From NCBI GenBank assembly GCA_016110215.1, contig JADWQD010000007.1, positions 1,860,001-1,924,000 of the forward strand: a stretch of DNA of 64,000 bases. Reading direction: 5' to 3'. Below the pieces are notes generated by a model. It was given only the letters and a program-made list of their open reading frames with translations, ran no database searches and was not told the origin of the DNA. The translations under genes and the position numbers were made by a program. This document shows positions 10,422-19,589 of the stretch, in pieces (position 1 is the first letter of the stretch; every line of letters starts with the position of its first letter). This DNA comes from Capronia americana (taxonomy: Eukaryota; Ascomycota; Eurotiomycetes; Chaetothyriales; Herpotrichiellaceae).

Positions 10422-10981
10422 ACGGACGACTTGCATGGGCGGGGGCGCAAGGAAGGGAAGGAAAGGGAAAATTAAACGGCGATACGGAACAAGACGAGAC
10501 GAGACGATATCAAGCTCCTGCTGCTGGCTGGGACGGCTCGCGGGCGTGTTCTACGGTATCCCTAATCAGCCGCGTTCATTGGAGCCGTGTCTCCTACGGG
10601 GATTAGCGGCATGAATATATACTCGGCATCCACGGGAAGGAGGAAGGAGGTTATACGGATGATGAGGAACGATTGCACCAACGCATGCATAGCGAATGGA
10701 GTTGATTCATTCATTTATTCGGCAAGGAGGGTCATCAATCATATTGTGAATTACGGGAATTGATCTCCGCGCTCTGTTTTCATCCGGGATCCTGCCCTCC
10801 CCCAACAGCCGTCACATTGAACAAGGAACGCGACCTGTTTTCTGCTTGCTGGAGAGACGAACTGGAGGATTGCATTTCCGACGTGCTCTGGCTCGCGAAG
10901 CGCCCTCAGCACACGCGGGGTTCAAGAGACTACGAGTAGGTCATGGCGTCTCCCTTCGCAGAAAGAACATTACTGGATCGA
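10422..10981. other. convergent intergenic region NUDC / alpha-galactosidase
   Basis: 560 bp, 3' flanks of both genes. A purine-rich stretch follows the NUDC stop. No coding signal. Confidence 0.55.
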
Positions 10982-12734
10982 TCAGAGCTCATCCCTCTTC
11001 TGTGACGCACCCGCCTCCCTCAACCTCCACATCTGGATACCATGCCTGGGCACCTCCGCGCTCAGCAGGCCTCCACCTTGCACACTTCCGGCCGGCGTGC
11101 CTATCAGGAGCGGATCAGTTTTATTCAAGCCCAGCGCCCAGCTTGTCTCGCTAGCATTGTAGTACCCCGTCGCGTTGCCCACGGCAAGCGTCCCGTTCAA
11201 GACAGCAGCAGCCACGTTGTTTGGCATGACCGTTTGATTTCCCCAGACGTCGAACAGATCCCAGCTCTTTTGTGCGTTTTCGTTGGTGCGGATCCCTCCA
11301 AAGACTTCGACCAGGCTGTAGCTCATGGTCCGACTGTTGTTGCCGGCGTTGATAAAGGCTACCACTTGATCGCCACCGCTGAGGGAACCCTGCCAGACTT
11401 GAACCTCCCCTTGACCCCACTCATCCTTGTCATTGACTTGTTGTCTCACAGTCCTTGACACCGCGTTCACGCTCGGATCCTGGCTGATCGCCAATACCGC
11501 TGGGTTCATCAATATTGCGTAATCTTCTGGGGACAACTGGTCCAATTTATTTCCCCTACATTGGCTTCAGTATAAACGACCTGTATTGTGACAAGACGAG
11601 CCTGTTGGATTCAGGGTGCGCCGCGTTCATGTTCTTAGGAGCACTCACATGATCAGCGGAGATTTAATGGCGGCCCACATGCTGAAGTGGACTTTGTATT
11701 CATCGTAGGTCATTCCTCCGTTGCCAACTTCGAGCATGTCGAGATCGTTGTAATACCCGGCTTGGTTCTTGCTGCGAATGAATGACGCCTTCCCGAGGAT
11801 ATTCATGACTGAGCAACCATAGCCAGGTATCTCACAGTAGTAGTCGTCTGGACCGCAGGGGCAGGATGTGGTGGGCATACTGAAGCTGTCTTGAATGTCT
11901 CCGGAGATGCGGGCACTGTTGGCAATGGTGCTTGCCCATTCCCTGGTCGTTCCACGTTAGGACTGGTGTTACATCAAGACGTGAGAATACAAGGGAGAGC
12001 AGTGCAGTCGTACCAGGGCTTATCATCCCCCCAATTGCACAGAGAATACACAAAGTTCCTCCCGGTGCTATTCAATGCATTCCCCATAGCCGCGTACCGA
12101 TCCTGACTTAGCTTCGGAGTGCCTGACAGACCTTCGTTGTAACAATTGTCGTATTTCAAGTAGTCAGCCCCCATGGACGCCCACCATACTGCATCTTGGC
12201 TCTCATATCCTAAACTACCAGGATAGCCCCCACAGGTAAATCTACCCGCTGAGCTGTAAACGCCGAAGTCCAGACCGTAATCGTGCAATTGGTCTGCTAT
12301 ATTTCGAAGTCCAGAGGGGAATTTGGCTGCGTTCGCAACAAGCGTGCCGTTGGAGCTACGCGTGAGCTCCGTCATCGCATCGTCGAATATGACCACACGG
12401 TAGCCCAAGTCGCGAAATCCAAGGGAGACGAGGCGCTCCGCATTGGTGAGTATGGTACTTTCGTTATAGGCTAAGCCGTAGGCATTGTATGTGTCCTAGA
12501 ATAGGTCAAACGACAGTTCATCCAAGTCAGGGCAAGAAGAGGCGGAGCGTGGGTGAGACCGGGCTCAATAGCGGAGGCGTGATTTCGCGCGGACGCAGGG
12601 TCTCTTACCCAGCCCATTTGAGGCGTCTGAGCGAGGCCATTGTAACTCAGGCTTGCTGCACCGACGGTTCGAAGCGACAGGGCAACCAGACACCATTTGG
12701 CTATGGTTGATGCCACTTTGGGTTTGGCCTCCAT
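10982..12734 (-). CDS. secreted alpha-galactosidase, glycoside hydrolase family 27
   Basis: Four exons: 12609-12734, 12014-12495, 11649-11942 and 10982-11555, giving 491 residues. It hydrolyses terminal alpha-1,6-linked galactose from galacto-oligosaccharides and galactomannan outside the cell. The N-terminus is a signal peptide with a hydrophobic core (WCLVALSLRTVGAA). The first splice restores QTPQMGWDTYNAYG, the GH27 opening motif. YLKYDNCYNEG near residue 155 carries the catalytic nucleophile Asp, and NDLDMLEVGNGG near 270 carries the acid/base Asp. The splice into the last exon restores SPLIMGNKLDQLSPEDYAIL, and the rest is the C-terminal beta-domain. All phases agree; introns are 113, 71 and 93 bp. 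Several N-glycosylation sequons are visible. The family is secure; substrate preference cannot be read from sequence. Confidence 0.95.
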
Positions 12735-13491
12735 CGTGTGTCTTGAGTGAGTGTCCAGGTTAAAGAAATGGCAGGAGCGAGAAGAAGCAGAGCAGATTGC
12801 ATGAGTGGAAAGAGCTTGCAAATTGGTGTCCTGCATTTATCATCCACAGTGTAACTTGAATGCATGGGCAGGTTACATTCAGGAATCGTGATGTAGATTG
12901 TTGGGTATCCCCGTCGAAGCTCCATCCAAATGAGGCTCCTATCGAAGCATAAGCGTCCCGGATCCCCGCAATCCTGGAGAATCGTTGTAAAGCTAAGCAG
13001 CAGATCTACATTCGGTGACGCCACGACTGCATAAGACCCATCGTGCCCATGTGCTGGCCCTTGCCTAAAGCGTATACAACGCCGGTTTTGGGCAAAACGG
13101 CGGGGGTGGCTCGGTGTATTGCCCGGCATAAGTACGGCATCGCAAGGTTTGCAGGTACTTCGTAGAAGCTGCGTCCGCAACCAGCTAAAGAAGACATGTA
13201 CATCACCGAAGTCAGAAAACGGGATAAGCTGATTATCTTCTCAGGTGAGGTTTGGATGTTTCCGACTTTATGGGACGGTGGCTCCGGAGTCCGAGCTGGC
13301 TTGGAATATGCACAGGTTGCCTATGTTGCCCTCAAGTGTCAATCTTGTTGAAAAGCGGCGGGCACTCTGGTGGCATTGAATGGCTATCGGTACACTGAGC
13401 CATAGTCCGTCTCCAGACATTGACTTGTCGTGTAAAATGATTCCGCTAGGTAGAGACCATTTAGCCTGTCCCATGATGTTGCTCGGAAGAC
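12735..13491. other. intergenic between alpha-galactosidase promoter and COX10 3' end
   Basis: 757 bp. It serves as the upstream region of the minus-strand alpha-galactosidase. Open frames here are short and unconvincing. I cannot point to a specific regulator site with confidence. Confidence 0.5.
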
Positions 13492-15186
13492 TCAGGTCGG
13501 CCTTTTGAAACCCATCATAGCGAGGTTGATGTCAGGTGGCGGCTTCCTTTGCAGTGAGTTGGGCGACTCCATTCCAAGAGTGTCGCCATCTGCTGTGAGC
13601 TCCTGCTCCTCGTAAATGCTGGCTGGCTCATTTGTGCCAAAGAACCCGTCCCACAAGCCTCGTTTACACACCAGAGCTCCTACTAAGACGAGTGGCAGTT
13701 GCCAGACGCTGGCCCAGAAAAGACCTCTAGCACTGCCTCCAGCGCCCTGCTGCTTCCAGAAGCGCACTGCTTCTCGAGCCATCCATGCATTGCAAGCAGT
13801 GCTGATAACGAGGAAGCCCGAGTCCACGTAGCCTCCCCAATATAGGGCTCCACAAATCGGAAACATGGCAATGGAATAACGAAGCGCCACACGAGCATTC
13901 CGAGCAGGATTGGTCCAGGCCAGCATCCGGTGACCTGCATTCTGATAGTCGGCTCGGATGGTGTGTGATAAAGACATGAAATGTGGGAATTGCCATGCGA
14001 ACAGTAGGGCAGCAAGAGCCCAGCCTCCGAGTGAACTCTCGGAAAATAAGAGATCTTGCCACGAATGATGTTCCGATGTCGCCACCTCACCAGCTGCCGC
14101 GCACCAACCCATCAAGGGAGGAATGCCACCGATTATGGCGCCAATCCAGGTATTCGCTGCAGATATTCGTTTCATCGGGGTGTATACCCCGGCGTACAAG
14201 AAGATGTTGAGAGCACTCAGACCAGCGACCGTGGGGTTGGTGCCAAAGCCCAGGAGGAGCAGTCCAGAAGCCCCACAGAGCAGGGCAAACACCGCTGCGG
14301 CTCGCGGCGAAATCAGTCGTCGTACCAAAGGTCTGTTTCTAGTCCGGGACATTAACGCGTCATATCGTTGTTCGAAAAGCATATTCAGAGTATTCGCACA
14401 GGCAGATGACAAAAAGGTGCCGGAGGTTAGGAAGAGCAAAGTCAGTGTCGACGTAGAGAAAGTTGAAGCGACAGGCGACGCCATGGATGATAAAATGTCC
14501 GGTATGGGATACAGACTGTAGGCGCTTGTGGTTGTCAGGACCACGAGTAGTGAGAGACGTGGCTTTGAGAGAGAGAGATAGGTGGCCAATCTTCGGCGAA
14601 TGAAGGCAGAGGTGGGCATCGCAGTCGCAGCGGTGGCCAGCTGAGAGGAAGCGTCGAGAGGAAGCGATTCCTCCGGAGAGCTCAAAGCAGCTTTCCGCTT
14701 CTTCCTCTTCCTGTGTGGGAGTACATCGTCTGTTTGGGCGTGTTGGACGGCTCCGACCGAACCTGTAGCAGCAGTCTGGCTCCGCTCCGGCTCGGTCGTG
14801 CTCGAAGGTTCATTTTTGAAAGACAGAACCTTAACCGAATCTTCGTGCTCCCTGGTTCGTGTAGTCTTGAGTGCCACCTCGTTTTGCCCGCTTCCTGAGG
14901 ATTCCGCAATGGTGCGAACCGCAGCCAGCATTCCACTCTTGATCCATCCTCGGTCGATCGAAGTGTTTTCAGAGAAATAGTCTTGTACGAAGTTCTGAGT
15001 GTGCACAACGCTTCTTGCTGTTTTGTCGGTAGGTACGAAGCCGTCATGGAGCTTCCTGGTCGATTGCCATGCAGTTCGCAGGAGCCCACTTGTCTTGGTT
15101 GGTTGACGGAAGGGTCGCGTCAGGCAAGCTGAACAGACACGGAGGCCAGATCCAGACAGTCGCCCAGCTGCCGGAGCAGCGGCCAT
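13492..15186 (-). CDS. cox10: protoheme IX farnesyltransferase, mitochondrial
   Basis: Single exon, 564 residues. COX10 farnesylates protoheme to heme O in the inner mitochondrial membrane, the first step to heme A of cytochrome c oxidase. The basic N-terminus (MAAAPAAGRLSGSGLRVCSA and on) fits a presequence, followed by about 150 poorly conserved residues with a basic KRKKRK patch. The UbiA-type membrane core starts near residue 195 (YLSLSKPRLSLLVVLTTTSA). The prenyl/metal-binding motif is near 262-290, NTLNMLFEQRYDALMSRTRN followed by RPLVRR. Further blocks are TPMKRISAANTWIGAIIGGI, PPLMGW and ALLFAWQFPHFMSLSHTIRA, with its Asp-Tyr following. About eight hydrophobic helices are visible. It starts 193 bp from the divergent MED8 gene. 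Confidence 0.97.
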   Translation of the reverse strand: MAAAPAAGRLSGSGLRVCSACLTRPFRQPTKTSGLLRTAWQSTRKLHDGFVPTDKTARSVVHTQNFVQDYFSENTSIDRGWIKSGMLAAVRTIAESSGSGQNEVALKTTRTREHEDSVKVLSFKNEPSSTTEPERSQTAATGSVGAVQHAQTDDVLPHRKRKKRKAALSSPEESLPLDASSQLATAATAMPTSAFIRRRLATYLSLSKPRLSLLVVLTTTSAYSLYPIPDILSSMASPVASTFSTSTLTLLFLTSGTFLSSACANTLNMLFEQRYDALMSRTRNRPLVRRLISPRAAAVFALLCGASGLLLLGFGTNPTVAGLSALNIFLYAGVYTPMKRISAANTWIGAIIGGIPPLMGWCAAAGEVATSEHHSWQDLLFSESSLGGWALAALLFAWQFPHFMSLSHTIRADYQNAGHRMLAWTNPARNARVALRYSIAMFPICGALYWGGYVDSGFLVISTACNAWMAREAVRFWKQQGAGGSARGLFWASVWQLPLVLVGALVCKRGLWDGFFGTNEPASIYEEQELTADGDTLGMESPNSLQRKPPPDINLAMMGFKRPT

Positions 15187-15379
15187 AATGGCGGTGATTC
15201 AGATGGGTGCAAAGAGCAAGACGTGCATTGAATTCGTGGTGTGATCAAGTGAAGTTGGAGTGAAAGTAATGTGAAATTGTATCTGAGCTTCAGATGCGGA
15301 GTACAACCTGGGCCTCTCTGCCTTTCTCCATTCCAACCTTCAACCATAAACAATGTGACCACGCAAGGACGTCTGCGGT
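15187..15379. promoter_or_regulatory. 193-bp bidirectional promoter, COX10 (-) and MED8 (+)
   Basis: Two well-supported starts face away from each other across 193 bp, so both core promoters and leaders must fit in this interval. No TATA box is obvious. An ATCAAGTGAAG-type purine stretch lies in the middle. Co-regulation is inference. Confidence 0.7.
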
Positions 15380-16168
15380 ATGGCTGAGCTCACTACGGAC
15401 CAAGTTAGATCTCTTGATCTGACTAGACAGAGGCTGCTTGCACTTCATCAATCGCTTGTTTCCCTTAGAGACAGCCTTGGAAATGCGAATCCAGTCCCTT
15501 CTTTGTACGCAGAAATCCTGTCCAGAAGCAGCTGCAGATAGCTAACGCATGACAGGCCAGAATTGCAGACACATGCACAGCTTATATCCAATAACCTCCA
15601 GGCCATCACCTCGCAGTTGGGGGAGGCTGGCGAATTGTTTCGATCCACCGTCGCCTTCCCCACGCCACGATTTCCAGGCACGAAGAGTCAGAACATCTTG
15701 GACGCGTTACTGAGGAGCAAACTCGAGCCGAACATAGAGGAATGGGTCAAGGAAGGCGAGGACATTTCTGCTCAACAGCGCAAGGCTACTTCCCATGGAC
15801 TCTCAGACAGTGAGCGTAACGACCTGTGGCAGTGGGCTCCGGGTGCGGCAAATTCAGCAGCAAGAAAACAAACCTGGGGTGGAGACTACACACGAGCTGA
15901 ACAGCAAGGAGGAATTGAGAAGGTAGTGACTGGTCTACGGAGGCAGCTAGTTGAGCCTCCTGAGTTCGACGACGATGAGGATGGTGAAGACGACGACGAA
16001 GAGTATGAGGTGACTGACGATGAAGACGAGGGAGAGGATGCGATGGACGTCGAGAAACAGCAGCGAGAGACCCAAACCAAGTCGATTCCAGAGACTCAGA
16101 TAGCTCAACCAGCAGCTGGTCTGATGCCTCTTGCCAGTATTCACAAATTCATGACAACAGGAAGGTGA
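15380..16168 (+). CDS. med8: Mediator complex subunit 8
   Basis: Two exons: 15380-15504 and 15556-16168, giving 245 residues. Med8 is a head-module subunit of Mediator that contacts the TBP/Med18-Med20 arm. The helical N-terminus (TTDQVRSLDLTRQRLLALHQ) and the following block LQTHAQLISNNLQAITSQLG match the family. The mid part contains FPTPRFPGTKSQNILDALLR and LEPNIEEWV, typical of filamentous fungal Med8. An acidic low-complexity run (DDDEDGEDDDEEYEVTDDED) lies near residues 177-197, before the C-terminal LASIHKFMTTGR. The 51-bp intron has GTACGC donor, CTAAC branch and CAG acceptor. It shares its promoter with COX10, and its stop is 24 bp from the stop of the next, convergent gene. Confidence 0.9.
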
Positions 16169-16192
16169 CAGCAATGCCAGAGAACATCTCAG

Positions 16193-17332
16193 TCACTGGC
16201 GGATATTTCCCCAACTGGACCATCCGACTTTCCTGTTCATCCCTGTGCCCTCGTGGTTATGGTTCACCCAGCCCTGTCCTGCGTCAGCAGCCATCGAATC
16301 GCTGCCCCAGAGGAAGGAAACCCACTCGTTATCGTCGGGGCAAAGGATCATGTCCTTCTGTGTAACCCACTGGATATCCACATCAGCCGCTGGCAATACG
16401 GACTTGACAAAGTCAGAGAAGCCGGTTTTGTCGTCGATGCTCAGTTGGCTTGCAACGGAGACGCTGGCTTCAACAACAATACTCAATCTTCGAAGAGATC
16501 TGAGATAAGCGAGACCTTCGATCACCCATGATGCTGTGCAGGCGAACGGTGTGCAAGGCCTAGCATCTGCATCCGCCTCAGGAGGAACCGTCAATATATG
16601 CAGCAGTCCGACTAAAGAGTCTGCTTGTGCTAGGAACAAGTCTCGGGTGGTGATGAAGATGGTCAACTCTCGAAGGTTGCTCCCTCGAGAGGCAGTCGTG
16701 CCGCATGCGTGCTTCCCCGATCGAGATCCACTATAGCTAACGTCGAATTCCCCGGCGCTGCCATCAGGCACGAACTTTTGGTGATCGATTGGGTCGGAGA
16801 CGTCAGCTATCGACCTTAATATCGACCTCAGTGACCACGCTTCCGTCACGCTTGCGAGAAGGTGGAGCTCGAGCCTTCTGATTTCGCGTCGCTGATATGG
16901 TTCCAGTCCGTCAAGAAACTGCTTCGTTGCGGACGTCGAGGAACCCATGATAGCCTGGCAATTCACAAGATTGACTTGGAGAGGCATCAGACGGGTTTCT
17001 TGATGCAGTTGCCGACACAGGAGGAGGGCCTGTGAATTGGTGCTGCTCGATCGGGAGCCGGCCAGACCCGGTCTAGGTAATTTGTACTTGTAACCCTGCC
17101 GGTGCTGTCAGTCGCCACTCTCAGTCCCAAAAAAGAACGAGTTCCTTACAATGAGCCCACAGAGACTGGTTGAAGTGGACGGCTTCTGTGGCGGAAACAC
17201 TGAAGACGCTGAACTCATGAAGACATGCTCAAATATTCGTTGTCGCAGCTCGAATGGCAGACTGAGGAGTCTAGACGGCGGGCTGGCTTCAAAGGCTTCG
17301 CGAACTTGCTCTTCTGGCATCCGGGCATCCAT
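16193..17332 (-). CDS. F-box-like fungal protein of unknown function
   Basis: Two exons: 17150-17332 and 16193-17095, giving 361 residues. The first exon has PSRLLSLPFELRQRIFEHVF at about 19-38, an F-box-like helix pair as found in many short fungal proteins. The splice (GTAAGG donor, GGCAG acceptor, 54 bp, phase 0) leads to SSSTNSQALLLCRQLHQETR, the usual next block in this group. The remainder (ELTIFITTRDLFLAQ, YLRSLRRLSIVVEA) looks like degenerate leucine-rich strands without a known catalytic motif. If the F-box is functional the protein would be an SCF adaptor; that is inference. The chosen ATG is the first in frame: the frame runs upstream only from a TTG. Confidence 0.6.
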
Positions 17333-18990
17333 TATGTTGGCGTGAAGGACGTCTGCCGTGGACTGAAGGCCAAAGGACAGGCGACTCGCAATATATCCGC
17401 AATCACTCAACTGAGGTGATACAGGAGGTCGTTGTGTGACGGCTGCCCGCTCAAGTCTAGATCCAGCTGTGTATACGCGACAATTGTAGGAGCAGCGTAC
17501 AGAGCAGTCGGAGTCACACAGCGATCACCAAAGGGTGTACTATCGCCGGGGGAAGGACAACAGTCCCGTTGGCTCCACTATATTATGTGAACGCCCCCAG
17601 CTGTCGCCTCTCCCTCTGCTAGTGTCAGCTCGCTATTCATATACTTCGTGCTGTACGTGTCCGTTCATGTGGCAGTGTCATACCCACACCGCGTCGTCTC
17701 CGCGTGCCCGCTTCTCCTGGGCAGTGCGACGAGATCCATCATCCAGTTCAGATCAATACCAATACCAATACCACCGGAGCAGACACGATGGATCGTAAGG
17801 CTCGACTTAGGCATAAATGTGGAGAAGCCGATACTCGAGAGCCGTACAACGTTTGACACGGGAAATGAATAGCTTGTAGGTATTAGACAGACCTCATGCT
17901 TCGTTACCATACACACAGGAGATGGGGGGAAATCCCGCTTGATTACTCGGTATCGATCTACAGACATCAGTTACCGCGCTTATGTCCCGATGAAGAAGGG
18001 TCAAGCGCGGCAAATGACACACAATGGTGTACGAGTCCACTGTCTCGAGAGTGTACTCCGTACATCGAGCACTGATGGCCAAGTTATGTAGTAGTACTTG
18101 AGTCGTCACTGTACCACGTCGTGGCAACGGTAACCTTAGTCGAGCACCGCCTTACCTCAGCTTACATTCTTCACTTACACCACTTAATTACTTGCGGGGA
18201 CACCAGGGATGTCGCCCCGTTTTACGAGGTACCTTACCGACCAAGGCACTCCAGGGGCTGAGGTGCATAATTCACATAATGCATAACGTGTGATGTTACC
18301 CGGAGCTGTTGAGGACGCAGCCCATCAACGCTCCTGTTGGCGCTGGCGTTAGCTGGGGAAGGACGAATGCAGCCGTCTGCTCGCACGGAGTCCCTACCGT
18401 AGTCAAAACTACATACTTAGTAGTGTTACTATTTCCAATCCAGTCATCGATAGTGGCAGAGTGCCTCCAAGTACCTCGTAAATACATCCTGAATCGCGAC
18501 TTTGAAAGCGTCAGGGTGAACACATTGGTTTCGCAGTTACTGCATACTGCATAGGTACGGAGTACACATACACAAACATGTACAAGTGCTTCTTTACATT
18601 ACCACATAACTGTAGTGATCCTTCTCCATGGAAATTAGGGACAATGCCCCCCCGAATTTTTGGCCCCCATGTGACCATCCCCGGAGCATGAGTAAGGAGG
18701 CGAAAAGGGGACTAAAGAACGGCCCTGGCATTAGAGATGCAGATGGGTACCTTTCCATGGCTTACTCATAACTAGGTAGGACGTAGTGGAGCTGCGGGAT
18801 GAGATTGTACTGAGTAGTCACAGTAACTAAAACCTGCGTTGCCTGATGGACCAGATCTCCGCGTTATGGTCAGAAAAAGTCGAGAAAACGCCCTGCTACA
18901 TACACTCCCTAGCTGTTGATGGAGGCGCACCGGTTCGATTCGATTCGATTCTGGACGATCTGGCTTGGCATGGAGTACGTACTTACCTCG

Positions 18991-19116
18991 TATAGCCGAC
19001 AGAGTCCTCATGGCGTTAGGTATAGCCGGCAAATAAGTCGCCGCATTGAATATAGCCGACAGAATAAGTAACAGCATTTGGATATAGCCGACAGAATAAT
19101 TGCTCACCGCATTGGG
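18991..19116. repeat. degenerate 30-bp tandem repeat, four copies
   Basis: Copies start at 18991, 19021, 19051 and 19083. Each begins TATAGCCGACAGAATAAG or a close variant, and three end with a form of CCGCATTG. Periods are 30, 30 and 32. The copies differ at several bases, so the array is old. Confidence 0.9.
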
Positions 19117-19403
19117 GATAGGTACCAATGGAACAATCGTCGAAAGTAAGAACAACGCTGCGATGGCACTTCGGCGGAGATATACCAAGCAAGCGTGGGA
19201 TCTCTGACGATTGGTGCCCAGTCAGCACTGAATCTAGAGAGACAAAGGGAAGTAATAGGAAAGCAGAGCAGAGCAGATTGATGGAATGAACAATGTGACA
19301 CATAGGTAAATTTCACCTTGGGTCTCCTCCACTAGCACCTAACTTCCAACCTCAGATAGAGACCGGAACCCCTCTGGTCTTCTATGGCAAGAATGTATGT
19401 ATC

Positions 19404-19512
19404 GATGACGAATGTATCCCGAATGAATGAACACCGTCTCAGGCGACGAATGCATCCCGAATGAACACCGTCTCAGGCGACGAATGCATCCCGAATGAAC
19501 ACCGTCTCAGGC
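19404..19512. repeat. 34-bp tandem repeat, about three copies
   Basis: Copies 19445-19478 and 19479-19512 are identical 34-mers beginning GACGAATGCATCCCG. A preceding copy at 19404-19444 has small changes and a 4-bp ATGA duplication. It sits about 80 bp past the stop of the ACAD gene, so it could lie in its 3' UTR. Confidence 0.93.
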
Positions 19513-19589
19513 TCGATAAGCTTACAAACACTGTACTGAATTTTCTCGTTGTGCATTTGCCCGCACTCACATAATGCCGTACTCTACAC

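Larger units (their letters stand above)
17333..19589. other. 2.3-kb intergenic region with two tandem-repeat blocks
   Basis: No gene supported. The interval has frequent TACGGAGTA/TACTCCGTA-type words and two separate minisatellites near its right end (given as their own entries). A minus-strand frame at 18772-19188 starts at TTG and owes its openness to the 30-bp repeat. Confidence 0.5.

Noticed and set aside
18772..19188. 138-codon minus-strand frame with 10-residue repeats
   Set aside because: Begins at TTG, and its openness comes only from the 30-bp repeat unit being a multiple of three.
19404..19512. Direct repeats that could suggest a CRISPR array
   Set aside because: The copies abut with no spacers and the genome is eukaryotic.
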